Positions 8,562-16,780 of a stretch of DNA of 64,000 nucleotides are shown piece by piece; the stretch's first letter is position 1, and every line of letters starts with the position of its first letter. This stretch comes from Bacillaceae bacterium JMAK1. Lineage in GTDB: Bacteria > Bacillota > Bacilli > Bacillales > Marinococcaceae. The notes beneath the pieces were generated by a model, which saw only the letters and a list, made by a program, of their open reading frames with translations, had not been told where the DNA came from and did no database searches. A program made the translations under genes and the position numbers. The stretch lies in assembly GCA_012970285.1 (NCBI GenBank), contig JIBW01000005.1, positions 1 through 64,000 on the forward strand, read 5' to 3'.

Positions 8562-9815
8562 TTAACTCGCTTCATTCATTCGATCTCGTAGCGTACTCGC
8601 TGTACCCGACAATAGTACTGCCGAAGAAGCGACTTGTTGCATGGTTGCACTTAACTGCTCAATGATTGCAGCAACGCTTTGGACACCATCATTTGATTGC
8701 TCTGCAATCGATGAAAGGTTTCTCATATGATTCGTTACTTCATTCATATTCGTTGTCACTTCACTAATCGCTGCGTTCACATCTTGAACGATATCATCCA
8801 CTTCAACGACGTTATCTTGAACACTTTGGAATACCGTCGTCAATTGCTGATTCATGTTCATTCCTTTATCCACAGACTGTATGCCGTTTTCGATCACTTC
8901 TACAACGTGGCGACTTTCTGTACCGATCTCTTCGATGAGCGTTGCAATTTGCTCAGTCGCTCCGTTCGTTTGATCAGCTAACTTTCTTACCTCATCTGCA
9001 ACGATTGAAAACCCTTTACCGTGCTCCCCGGCTCTCGCGGCTTCAATCGCAGCATTTAATGAAAGTAAATTCGTCTGTTCTGAGATACCGCGAATAAGGT
9101 TCAGAATTTCTGTAATCTGATCTGTTTTTACACCGAGCTTTTGAACGACTTCACTTGAACGTCTTACACCGTCACCAATAACACTCATTTGCACCGTAAT
9201 ATCTTCTACAGCTTGTCTGCCGTCATCTGTTTTAGAAATGGCATGCTTAGAAGCATCAACGACAAATTTTGTGCTTTCAGTGACTTCTTGCAAGCTAAAT
9301 AACATCCCGTCAGTATAGCCATTCACTTCTCGAATCGAACCTAATTGTTCTTCATTCCCAGCAGATATTTGTTGCATGGTTGCTGAAATCTCTTCGATCC
9401 CTTGGCTTGTCTCACTCGTCGAGATTTCAAGCTGTGCTGCTACTTCAGACGTTTGCACCGCTTGATCTTTCGATTCGTTTGCATGTTCTTGATTCTTTTC
9501 ATAGAGTTGTGATAACAACTTGTCGATCGGATGATCACTATCTTTTCTAAAACTAGCCATTGACGCTGAACCTTTTAGCACCTCTTCCATTTGATGAAAA
9601 GGCATAAAGAAACGTTTCGCTAGTAAATGTGCAACTCCCGTTACGACCACGATACTCGCTACAATACCGATCCAAAACCACGGGCTTGCAATTTGAATTC
9701 TCGGACTTAGGATTGCTGTTATCGATACAATTAATACAGGAACCATTACGGCTACAATAGAAACGAGCGTAACAGTCTTCACAAGCATCTGGTATGTTGT
9801 CTTCTTGTTAGACAT
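8562..9815 (-). CDS. Methyl-accepting chemotaxis protein without an extracellular sensor domain
   Basis: Chemoreceptor of 417 aa. Two transmembrane helices (about residues 11-36 and 45-65) are joined by a loop of only some eight residues, so there is no periplasmic-type ligand domain. The rest is a long coiled-coil signalling domain with the highly conserved hairpin tip ([19 protein letters not shown], then [14 protein letters not shown]). It should signal to CheW/CheA at the pole. Without an external sensor it must detect a cytoplasmic or membrane cue, or work through a partner. Last gene of a four-gene operon with a TPP enzyme, 24 nt after the small 122-aa gene. Confidence 0.9.
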   Translation of the reverse strand: MSNKKTTYQMLVKTVTLVSIVAVMVPVLIVSITAILSPRIQIASPWFWIGIVASIVVVTGVAHLLAKRFFMPFHQMEEVLKGSASMASFRKDSDHPIDKLLSQLYEKNQEHANESKDQAVQTSEVAAQLEISTSETSQGIEEISATMQQISAGNEEQLGSIREVNGYTDGMLFSLQEVTESTKFVVDASKHAISKTDDGRQAVEDITVQMSVIGDGVRRSSEVVQKLGVKTDQITEILNLIRGISEQTNLLSLNAAIEAARAGEHGKGFSIVADEVRKLADQTNGATEQIATLIEEIGTESRHVVEVIENGIQSVDKGMNMNQQLTTVFQSVQDNVVEVDDIVQDVNAAISEVTTNMNEVTNHMRNLSSIAEQSNDGVQSVAAIIEQLSATMQQVASSAVLLSGTASTLRDRMNEAS

Positions 9816-9838
9816 TCAGTCCACCCCTACTCGTAGCT

Positions 9839-10207
9839 TTAATTTGCGGAACCGATAAAGGCTAACGCTTGTTCCTTGTTTGTAAACGCACGAACGTGCT
9901 CATACGTTCCTGCCGTTCTTGACAACCGATTTAACTGCATTTTTAACGTTGCGCCTGGAGCAATCGTTGCTGTTTTCTCGATATTTTGAGCGACCCAACC
10001 CATGAGCTCTCCCCAGACTTCATTTACTTCTGGTTTTGCCACTTGATTAATTTCACTGTTGTCATTAAGGAAGAAACGGACCGATGGCTTCATGAGTTCA
10101 CTTTTTACATAATCTGCTTGTTCTTTTGCTTCTTCAACCGTAGTTGCCATTTCTAAGTATTTGAAGTGCAAGACGTTACCTTCAATTTTCAATTCTATGT
10201 TTTTCAT
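9839..10207 (-). CDS. Small cytoplasmic protein, possible SpoIIAA-like fold
   Basis: Protein of 122 aa that I do not recognise with certainty. Alternating beta/alpha pattern, no signal peptide or membrane segment. The C-terminal part (VRAFTNKEQALAFI) resembles the ending of SpoIIAA-like/STAS-type small domains. Its ATG overlaps the stop of the upstream CMD-family gene (TAATG), so the two are translationally coupled, and the chemoreceptor follows 24 nt later. Position between an enzyme and a sensorless receptor makes a ligand-binding or adaptor role possible, but that is inference. Confidence 0.6.
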   Translation of the reverse strand: MKNIELKIEGNVLHFKYLEMATTVEEAKEQADYVKSELMKPSVRFFLNDNSEINQVAKPEVNEVWGELMGWVAQNIEKTATIAPGATLKMQLNRLSRTAGTYEHVRAFTNKEQALAFIGSAN

Positions 10208-10587
10208 TATTTGTTCTCCTCTTCGTAAGTTTCATAGGCTTCTTTAAAGATAAACAACGCATTGATACATTTTGGAAATCCTGCATAAGCCGTACAATGG
10301 TTAATCAGTTCAAGAATCTCTTCTTTTGTCACTCCAATTCGAAGTGCTGCACGAAAGTGATACGATAAACCCGTTCCAGGATCACCTTGTGTAATCAATG
10401 AAGATAACGTAATTAACGATCGTTGCTTTAACGATAATGCATCACTTGCATACACATCACCGTAACCGAATTCCACAGCGAGACGCGCAAGGCGTGGAGA
10501 GAATTCTTCTGCTGCTTTCATTGATTGAATGCCACGTTCTCCTGCAAGCTCCTGAATTTGCTTCCATCCTGCTTCGTTTTTATCCAT
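10207..10587 (-). CDS. Carboxymuconolactone decarboxylase (CMD/AhpD-like) family protein
   Basis: CMD-family protein of 126 aa, the normal length for the single-domain form. The typical helical core is visible: SLKQRSLITLSSLI, then HFRAALRIGVTKEEILELI and HCTAYAGFPKCINAL. Members include gamma-carboxymuconolactone decarboxylase and AhpD-like disulfide reductases. The AhpD CxxC is absent, so a decarboxylase or isomerase-like role is likelier. It overlaps the upstream TPP-enzyme gene by 8 bp and shares TAATG with the next gene, so it belongs to a co-translated operon. Substrate unknown. Confidence 0.8.
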   Translation of the reverse strand: MDKNEAGWKQIQELAGERGIQSMKAAEEFSPRLARLAVEFGYGDVYASDALSLKQRSLITLSSLITQGDPGTGLSYHFRAALRIGVTKEEILELINHCTAYAGFPKCINALFIFKEAYETYEEENK

Positions 10588-12235
10588 GTTGATTCAACCC
10601 TTTCATTTGATCGCGTAATTGAGTTGGAGGTACTTCATCTTGACGTACCATTAGTTCAATAACCGTTGGCGTTGCTGCTTCTGTTAGCGCTGCTTTCGTC
10701 GCTTGTAAAACATCCTCCTCCGTGTAACAACGATGACCATGGCATCCCAAGGAGATTGCAAAATCTGCAATGTTCATGTCCTTTTTGAATGTGGATCCAA
10801 CAGAACGACCAATTAAATTCTTCATCCCTTTATCAACCATATCGTGCATACCATTATTAAAAACAAAGAAGAGAATTGGTAAGTCCTCACCCGCAGCTGT
10901 TGAAAGCTCGGTTCCATGCATCATTAGGCAACCGTCTCCAGTAAACACGGCCATTGGCTTTTTCGGGTTTGCTGATTTCGCGCCAATCGCAAGTCCAATT
11001 GCATGACCCATCGCACCAAATACATCATCAAAGTAGAAAGTTCCCGGTTGTTTAATCTCAAAATGCTTGATTGCATAAAACGTATGACTACCGTCATCAC
11101 CATAGATGACCGTCTCATCAGGGAGCGCTTCTCGAATCGCCTCAATCGCTCTCCCTGCAGCAAGTCGTTCTGTATGTTCAGGAAGCTCTGGAAGATCAAA
11201 TTCATAGGTTGGTAGTTCTCGGTCAACCTCAACTGTAGGTTGGTGCTTCAGTAATTCCTTTAAGTTCCTTTTCGCATCACCTTGTACGAATAACGTTTTT
11301 GCAGATAATGATTTTCCGACAAAGGTAGGCTCAAGATCAAATTGAATGACGGTCTTTGGTTCATTGTCAGCTCTAAATCCTGCTGTAGACATGTCGCTAA
11401 GCTTTGAACCGATGACAACAAGCACATCGATTCCTTCGTTAACATATTGCAACGACACTTCACTACCACCGAGGCCAAAGCTTCCGAGAGAATACGGATG
11501 ATTGCTCTTAAATGTCCCTTTCCCACCTGGAGTCGTCATGACCGGAATTTTACATAGATTAGCAAACGCTTCAAGCTCCTCGTAAGCTCGGGAGATGTGA
11601 ACGCCTTTGCCTGCTAAGATTGCTGGTCGTTTCGCTTTTTTTAATTGAGACATCACTTCTGCTAAATTACTAGAGATCAATGTGTCTTGAACGACAGCAT
11701 CTGACACATCCAAATACTCACTTTCTTCTAGCAATATATCCATTGGAATTGATAAGTGTACAGGACCTTTTGCACCTGTTAACGCTTGTTCAATCGCATG
11801 ATGTAAGTACCGTTTTAATGTCTGTTTGTTTTCAATTTTTGCGCTAAACTTCGTTACTGGACGAAATAGATTAACAAGGTCAGCGCCAAAGCTGCTAGAG
11901 TCTTGGCACAAAGCTCTCCCTGATTCTTCGAGCGGTGGATGACCTGTTAAAAATAACACTGGAGCATTAAAGGCTTGAGCTTGACCAGCCGCTGTAATAA
12001 GGTTCGTGCCTCCAGGACCAGACGTTCCAATCGCAACACCAATGGTTTCATTTTCTAGCGCATAACCTGTTGCCATATATCCTGCACCTGTCTCATGTTT
12101 CGCAAGAATGAATTCGACTTGATGATCATCCATCGCAAAAATGAGCGGTGAGATCGGTTTTCCTGGAACACCAAACGCTTGGTGACATCCTAAATCTTTT
12201 ACAAATTTCGCAATTACTTCTGATACTTTAGGCAT
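10580..12235 (-). CDS. Thiamine pyrophosphate-dependent enzyme, acetolactate synthase-like
   Basis: TPP enzyme of 551 aa with the three-domain layout of acetolactate synthase, glyoxylate carboligase and benzoylformate decarboxylase. The catalytic glutamate that activates TPP is Glu48 (AKHETGAGYMATGYA). The central domain is present, and the C-terminal TPP-Mg motif starts GDGCLMMHG and ends in NN (about residues 435-460). The normal IlvB FAD-site features are not obvious and no ilvN-like subunit gene follows, so a 2-keto acid decarboxylase or carboligase is likely. ATG 12235 follows TGGAGGGC. First gene of a four-gene operon that ends in a chemoreceptor. Confidence 0.82.
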   Translation of the reverse strand: MPKVSEVIAKFVKDLGCHQAFGVPGKPISPLIFAMDDHQVEFILAKHETGAGYMATGYALENETIGVAIGTSGPGGTNLITAAGQAQAFNAPVLFLTGHPPLEESGRALCQDSSSFGADLVNLFRPVTKFSAKIENKQTLKRYLHHAIEQALTGAKGPVHLSIPMDILLEESEYLDVSDAVVQDTLISSNLAEVMSQLKKAKRPAILAGKGVHISRAYEELEAFANLCKIPVMTTPGGKGTFKSNHPYSLGSFGLGGSEVSLQYVNEGIDVLVVIGSKLSDMSTAGFRADNEPKTVIQFDLEPTFVGKSLSAKTLFVQGDAKRNLKELLKHQPTVEVDRELPTYEFDLPELPEHTERLAAGRAIEAIREALPDETVIYGDDGSHTFYAIKHFEIKQPGTFYFDDVFGAMGHAIGLAIGAKSANPKKPMAVFTGDGCLMMHGTELSTAAGEDLPILFFVFNNGMHDMVDKGMKNLIGRSVGSTFKKDMNIADFAISLGCHGHRCYTEEDVLQATKAALTEAATPTVIELMVRQDEVPPTQLRDQMKGLNQHG

Positions 12236-12301
12236 GATTGCCCTCCATTTTATTTATACTAAATGCTAATGTCTGTTCCTTCTACTGCTTATACTACTTC
12301 T

Positions 12302-12328
12302 ATATCGGTCAAATTACGACAAGTTAAA
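12302..12328 (-). promoter_or_regulatory. Possible sigma-D promoter of the TPP-enzyme/chemoreceptor operon
   Basis: On the reverse strand ACCGATAT (12302-12309) matches 7 of 8 positions of the sigma-D -10 (GCCGATAT). CTTTAA lies about 14 nt upstream (12324-12329), a partial match to the -35. About 67 nt separate it from the first ATG. Chemoreceptor genes are typical sigma-D targets. The -35 is imperfect. Confidence 0.45.
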
Positions 12329-12480
12329 GTCCCTACGTTTTAGATTTTCGAATTATTCGTGACGAATCGAGGCTGAATGACTGCACACACTACAAAGGAC
12401 GTAAGAACGACTCAATTCGTTAAATTTATTTGAATACTTTATTATTACAAGCCATAAATGCACGCAATATCCACAACAAA

Positions 12481-12512
12481 AAGTAGACTTCCACAACTTT
12501 GAAAGTCTACTT
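12481..12512 (-). terminator. Terminator of modAB
   Basis: Perfect 10-bp stem AAGTAGACTT / AAGTCTACTT located just beyond the modB stop on the transcribed strand and followed by TTTTTGTTGT. The remaining stretch from 12330 to 12480 shows no gene or other clear signal. Confidence 0.85.
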
Positions 12513-12529
12513 CTATAAAGTAATTACGT

Positions 12530-13189
12530 TTATGTGCGTTTTAAGCGCTGGACGGTTCCTAAGAGAAGCATCGCAAAAATAACAATCGAGACGACCCAAT
12601 AATACGCCATGATTGTATTCCCAGTTTCTACTGCCAGGTAAATGCTCACAGGTAAAGTCTGCGTAACCCCGACAATACTGCCTGCAAACATGATTGTAGC
12701 ACCAAACTCTCCCAGTGCACGTGCAAATCCTAACATGTAACCTGTCACAACGGAGCGCCACGCAATCGGTAACGTTACGTGCCTAAAGACTTGCCATTCC
12801 GATGCCCCCATTTGCCGGGCCGCCGCCTCGAGTTCATCATCAACACTTTCAAACCCATTCACGAGCATCTGAAAAATGAGCGGGAACGAAACAACTGCTG
12901 CTGCAATAACTGCAGCAATATATGTAAAGACAATCGGTTGATTGAATAACGCTTCGTACCATTTTCCAACCCAACTATTTCTGCCAAAGGCGACGAGTAA
13001 ACCAAACCCAATAACAGTCGGAGGCAACACGAGCGGCAACATCAATACCGTTTCTACGAAGAGTTTACCTTTAAATTGCCTCTTTTTTAAAAACCATGCA
13101 AAGAACAACGCAACTAAAAACGCAAGAACACTTGCTAGAATTACAACACGTAGAGAGACAATAATCGGTGTCCAAAACGCTTCAAACAT
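12530..13189 (-). CDS. modB: Molybdate ABC transporter permease ModB
   Basis: Integral membrane permease of 219 aa with five or six helices and the binding-protein-dependent transport EAA loop (EAAARQMGASEWQVFRHVTLP) that contacts the ATPase. The motif LPPTVIGFGLL is typical of ModB. It imports molybdate (or tungstate) with ModA. Its ATG overlaps the modA stop, so the two are coupled. No ModC ATPase gene follows: a terminator lies directly downstream, so the ATPase must be encoded elsewhere or be shared. Confidence 0.93.
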   Translation of the reverse strand: MFEAFWTPIIVSLRVVILASVLAFLVALFFAWFLKKRQFKGKLFVETVLMLPLVLPPTVIGFGLLVAFGRNSWVGKWYEALFNQPIVFTYIAAVIAAAVVSFPLIFQMLVNGFESVDDELEAAARQMGASEWQVFRHVTLPIAWRSVVTGYMLGFARALGEFGATIMFAGSIVGVTQTLPVSIYLAVETGNTIMAYYWVVSIVIFAMLLLGTVQRLKRT

Positions 13190-13944
13190 TAATTCACACC
13201 TTGAAATCCATAGTCCTCGAAAACTGCGATTGCTTCATCTGATTGTAACCAATCAAAAAACTCTTGTGCAGCCTCTTCGTCAGTAAGTTGTGCGATCGGA
13301 TAGACGATCGGTGAGTGCGATCCCTCTGGTGCATGGTCAATGATAACAATGTCTTCCGAAGTTAGCGCATCGGTATGATACACAAACCCCGCATCAGCGT
13401 TGCCAGTTTCGACGTATGTGAGCACCTGTCTAACGTCGGAACCATATACGGCGTTTGGCTCAACTGTTGACCATAACCTTTCATTCTCTAGAGCTTCCAA
13501 CGTATATTGACCTGCTGGAACCGTATCCGGTTGCCCAATCGCGATATTTTGAAGATCAGCATCAGCTAAGCTGCTCCAATCGTCCAGTTGAGATTCAACA
13601 TCCGGGGTCGAAATAAGCGTTAACTGGTTCTCTAATAACTCAACAGATGCTCTTATATCAATCTCTTCATCTAATCGTTCAACGTCACTTAATGATGCTG
13701 ATAGAAATAAGTCCGCCGGTGCTCCTTGAACGATCTGTTGCCGAAGTTGACCAGAAGAACCATAATTAACGACAAACCCCACGTCATGACTTTCCTTATA
13801 TAAGTCTTGTAAATCATTAACCGCATCGGTCATACTAGCTGCAGCCATAATAAAGATCTCTGGTGATTCCTCGTCTACGTCTGAGGCCTCTCCACAACCA
13901 GCAAGCAAGAGTATTGCACTTATAAAGCCAATTTTAAATTTCAT
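13189..13944 (-). CDS. modA: Molybdate-binding lipoprotein ModA
   Basis: Extracytoplasmic solute-binding lipoprotein of 251 aa. Signal peptide with lipobox LLAGC near residue 17, then the ModA core with FIMAAASMTDAVNDL, NYGSSGQLRQQIVQGAPADLF and TGNADAGFVY. It captures molybdate or tungstate for ModB. The frame is open to 13971, but ATG 13944 follows GGAGG at 6 nt and starts the signal peptide directly. Upstream lies the first REP-like repeat cluster rather than an obvious molybdate riboswitch. Confidence 0.93.
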   Translation of the reverse strand: MKFKIGFISAILLLAGCGEASDVDEESPEIFIMAAASMTDAVNDLQDLYKESHDVGFVVNYGSSGQLRQQIVQGAPADLFLSASLSDVERLDEEIDIRASVELLENQLTLISTPDVESQLDDWSSLADADLQNIAIGQPDTVPAGQYTLEALENERLWSTVEPNAVYGSDVRQVLTYVETGNADAGFVYHTDALTSEDIVIIDHAPEGSHSPIVYPIAQLTDEEAAQEFFDWLQSDEAIAVFEDYGFQGVN

Positions 13945-13986
13945 AGCTGCCCTCCAACACCTTGATGTCATTTTCTCAATCCTATT

Positions 13987-14079
13987 GGGGACAGTCCCCC
14001 GCTCAGGTAACGTATTAACGTACCGGGGGTCAGTCCCCCGGTAGAGTGACGCTTTAACGTCCTGGGGGACTGTCCCCCG
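13987..14079. repeat. REP-like palindromic repeat cluster 1
   Basis: Three GC-rich near-palindromes of the type GGGGACAGTCCCC (at about 13987, 14025 and 14064) alternate with a more variable 24-25 bp core containing AACGTATTAACG, giving a 38-39 bp unit. The last copy runs into the coding sequence of the MerR-type regulator and supplies its final residues and stop codon. The same element recurs at 14927-15095. Confidence 0.9.
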
Positions 14080-14839
14080 ATTGATTTTCCATTTCTTGAG
14101 TAATCTGCTCTAAATAGTCCGCTTCTTCTTGTGTAAACGTATTTGGAAAACGGAACTCCATTTCTAGAGGATTGTTATCGAAATGCTTTTGCATATCCTC
14201 TAGTTGTTTGCTAAAGGCTTCAAGATCTTCGACATTTTCCGTGAAGAGCTGCGTAAGCTTCGTAACCACTGCGAATGCCTCTGATGAACTCGCCGGTACG
14301 TTATTTGCGATTAATCGCTTCACCTCTGTTGAAATGGCTAACATCTCTTTGTCCCAACGCTCCCAATCTGATGACGGTACATCAATGAAGCTTTCAGCAA
14401 CTTCCTTAGAGAGATTTTCTTTTGCCCATTGCAATTGATCTTCCATATGCTCTTCTTGAAATAAAATCGAAGACAATAGCGTCCATGTGATTGGATGACC
14501 ACTATCGGTAATTGCTTGCGTTCGCTTAATTGCTGAAATTGCTTGGTCTATTTCCTTACGCTTGTTTTCTAGCAATTGTAACTGTAACGTTAACGAGTCC
14601 TTGAAATCATCCAATGTATCTTTCTCACTCGTTAGCAAGCCTTTAATGTCTTGAAGCGAATAACCGATAAATTTTAGCGATTGAACTTGCTGCAATTTCG
14701 AGAGCTCTTCTAATCCATAAAGTCGATGCCCCGCTTCATTGTAATTACTTGGCGTTAGAACCCCCACTTCATCGTAAAACCTCAACGTGCGTACTGATAC
14801 GTTCGCCCGTCTTCCAAACTCACTGATTGTCAACTTCAT
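14054..14839 (-). CDS. MerR-family regulator with TipA-like C-terminal domain
   Basis: Regulator of 261 aa. N-terminal MerR winged helix (SEFGRRANVSVRTLRFYDEVGVLTPS, residues 6-31), a coiled-coil dimer helix (about 75-120), and a helical C-terminal domain with FQEEHMEDQLQWAKENLS that resembles the TipAS antibiotic-binding domain. TipA-type proteins bind drug-like ligands and bend promoter DNA. The last seven residues (GDSPPGR) and the stop codon come from a REP-like repeat, so the original C-terminus has been replaced or extended. No target gene is adjacent. Confidence 0.85.
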   Translation of the reverse strand: MKLTISEFGRRANVSVRTLRFYDEVGVLTPSNYNEAGHRLYGLEELSKLQQVQSLKFIGYSLQDIKGLLTSEKDTLDDFKDSLTLQLQLLENKRKEIDQAISAIKRTQAITDSGHPITWTLLSSILFQEEHMEDQLQWAKENLSKEVAESFIDVPSSDWERWDKEMLAISTEVKRLIANNVPASSSEAFAVVTKLTQLFTENVEDLEAFSKQLEDMQKHFDNNPLEMEFRFPNTFTQEEADYLEQITQEMENQSGDSPPGR

Positions 14840-14926
14840 GTAACGATCACCCTTTCTATTCGTTACATTCAGCTTAGCCGATCACGTAACGTGAGGCGCA
14901 AATAAAAATTCCAAAACGTCACTGTT

Positions 14927-15095
14927 GGGGACAGTCCCCCGCTCAGGTAACGCATTAATGTGCTGGGGGTCTGTCCCCACACTAGGTAACGTATTAACGC
15001 GCCGGGGGTCTGTCCCCACACTAGATAACGTATTAACGCGCCGGGGGTCTGTCCCCACACTAAGTAACGCATTAACGCGCCGGGGGTCTGTCCCC
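14927..15095. repeat. REP-like tandem repeat cluster 2, 39-bp period
   Basis: GGGGG tracts at 14965, 15004, 15043 and 15082 are exactly 39 bp apart. Each unit is a GC palindrome (GGGGGTCTGTCCCC) plus a core such as TAACGTATTAACGCGCC. The first unit starts at 14927. The final copy overlaps the 3' end of the nitronate monooxygenase gene. The whole intergenic space between that gene and the MerR-type regulator is largely this array. Confidence 0.95.
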
Positions 15096-16022
15096 GGTGA
15101 GGGCTTGCTTGCAGTCAGCTTGCATCGTTTCGATGAGTTCTTGGACTGTTGGGATATCTTGTATTAGTCCGACGCCTTGTCCTGCCCAGCCAAAGCCTTG
15201 TTCATGGTCGCCTTTCTCGATTAACTTCAAGTTCGACGCACCACTTATGTACGGTTGCAGTGCGTTAAACTCTGCACCTTCATCTTCAAGTTCCTTGATT
15301 CGATCCGTCGCTTTCGTTCGTAATGCCCTCGCTGGTCTTTCAATCGTTCGTTTAATGACAATCGTATCCGCTTCGGTCGCTGAAAGAATCGCTTCTTTGT
15401 ACGCTGAATGGGCGATACATTCTTGTGTCGCAATAAAACGTGTACCCATCTCAATTCCATCTGCTCCGAGCGCCAGAGCTGCAGCGTACCCTCTCCCATC
15501 AACAATTCCTCCACTCGCAAGCACTGGAATCGATACGGAATCAACAACACGGGGAACGAGGACAAACGTACCAACATCATCTCGCCCTAGATGACCTCCC
15601 CCTTCTTGCCCGACGACAATAATTGCATCAGCACCGAGCTGCTCTGCTTTTTGTGCTTGTCTTACCGCTGCGACGAGAACAAGCTTCTTGATGTTCGTAT
15701 GCTTTACACGCTCAAATACGGACGTAGGATTCCCAGCCGTTACCGAAATTGCTGGTACCTCTTCTTCAATAACAACATCAAGTAACTCGTCAACAGACCC
15801 TCTTCCTAAAGAAAAATTAATCGCATACGGTTTCTTCGTAAGTTGTTTTATTTTCTTAATTTCTGCTCTTAATGATTCAGCATCCCCGAGGGACGTAGCT
15901 GTAATTTGACCAAGGCCACCGGCATTCGACACCGCAGCCGCTAATTCTGCATACGCCAAATACGCAAGTCCACCTTGTACAATCGGTACTTCTACACCAA
16001 AACGTTCACAGAAACGATTCAT
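15072..16022 (-). CDS. Nitronate monooxygenase (2-nitropropane dioxygenase/FabK-like)
   Basis: FMN-dependent TIM-barrel enzyme of 316 aa. Family features: PIVQGGLAYLAYAELAAAVSNAGGLG at residues 14-39, the phosphate-binding IVVGQEGGGHLGR, and LASGGIVDGRGYAAALALGADGIEMGTRF. It oxidises alkyl nitronates; FabK enoyl-ACP reductases share the fold, so a FabK role cannot be fully excluded. The C-terminus (GDRPPAR) and stop are encoded by a REP-like unit, as in the neighbouring MerR-type gene. No operon partner is evident. Confidence 0.85.
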   Translation of the reverse strand: MNRFCERFGVEVPIVQGGLAYLAYAELAAAVSNAGGLGQITATSLGDAESLRAEIKKIKQLTKKPYAINFSLGRGSVDELLDVVIEEEVPAISVTAGNPTSVFERVKHTNIKKLVLVAAVRQAQKAEQLGADAIIVVGQEGGGHLGRDDVGTFVLVPRVVDSVSIPVLASGGIVDGRGYAAALALGADGIEMGTRFIATQECIAHSAYKEAILSATEADTIVIKRTIERPARALRTKATDRIKELEDEGAEFNALQPYISGASNLKLIEKGDHEQGFGWAGQGVGLIQDIPTVQELIETMQADCKQALTGDRPPAR

Positions 16023-16094
16023 AGAAACAACCCCCAGAACAGAATAATCAGATTATATCATTGATTATACGCCTTCTTACACTCATAAAAAAGA

Positions 16095-16139
16095 AAAGAA
16101 CGATGCAAGTAAGATTGAACCCTACTCACATCGTTCTTT
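16095..16139 (-). terminator. Terminator of the KDG operon
   Basis: Stem AAAGAACGATG (16095-16105) / CATCGTTCTTT (16129-16139) lies just downstream of kdgA and is followed on the transcribed strand by TCTTTTTTATG. Confidence 0.85.
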
Positions 16140-16142
16140 CTA

Positions 16143-16769
16143 TTAAACTCTTGCCGCTTTAACAAACGTAGCCGCATGATCTCGAAGGCCTTGCCAATCT
16201 TGTTGCTCTATCAATGATTTCTTTAACAGAGAGCCGCCAGCTCCTGCGGCAACAGCTCCAGCTTTAATGTACGACGCAATGTTCGTTTCATCAATACCGC
16301 CTGTAGGCATCATCGGTATATGACCAAGCGGTCCTTGAAGACCTTTAATAAAAGCAGGCCCTAATGAATCTGCTGGGAACACTTTCACGATGTCTGCACC
16401 ATAAAGATACGCTTGCTGCGCTTCTGTTGGAGTAAATACACCTGGGATCACAATGACTTGATGTTTGTTTGCAACTTTGATTGTTTCTTCATCTAAAATT
16501 GGTGCAAAAATAAACTCGGCACCGGCATCAATGGCTTCTTCAGCATGCTCCCCATTAAGAACCGTACCCGCACCAATGATGGCACGATCACCGACAGCAG
16601 CTTTACATTTTTGTATGGCTTCATAAGCGCGATCTGAATCAACGGTAATTTCAAGCCCTGTAACCCCACCGTCAACGAGTGCCAACGCAATGTCTTCAAT
16701 ATGCTCAAAAGGTAGTTTACGCATAACGGCTACAACGCGAGATTCTAGTAATTTATCTATGTTCTTCAT
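16143..16769 (-). CDS. kdgA: 2-dehydro-3-deoxyphosphogluconate aldolase
   Basis: KDPG/KHG aldolase of 208 aa (Eda/KdgA family) that splits 2-keto-3-deoxy-6-phosphogluconate into pyruvate and glyceraldehyde 3-phosphate in the cytoplasm. Motifs: VVAVMRK near the N-terminus, the catalytic glutamate in GLEITV, GAGTVL, and the Schiff-base lysine in DIVKVFPAD. ATG follows AGGAGGAG. Last gene of tctCBA-kdgK-kdgA, 11 nt after kdgK, so its substrate is made by the preceding kinase. Confidence 0.93.
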   Translation of the reverse strand: MKNIDKLLESRVVAVMRKLPFEHIEDIALALVDGGVTGLEITVDSDRAYEAIQKCKAAVGDRAIIGAGTVLNGEHAEEAIDAGAEFIFAPILDEETIKVANKHQVIVIPGVFTPTEAQQAYLYGADIVKVFPADSLGPAFIKGLQGPLGHIPMMPTGGIDETNIASYIKAGAVAAGAGGSLLKKSLIEQQDWQGLRDHAATFVKAARV

Positions 16770-16780
16770 CGTTTCTCCTC

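Noticed and set aside
14869-15167. Open frames on both strands encoding repeated peptides such as RYLVWGQTPGALI
   Set aside because: They are translations of the 39-bp REP-like repeat; no ribosome binding site or family, and the periodicity explains the open frames.
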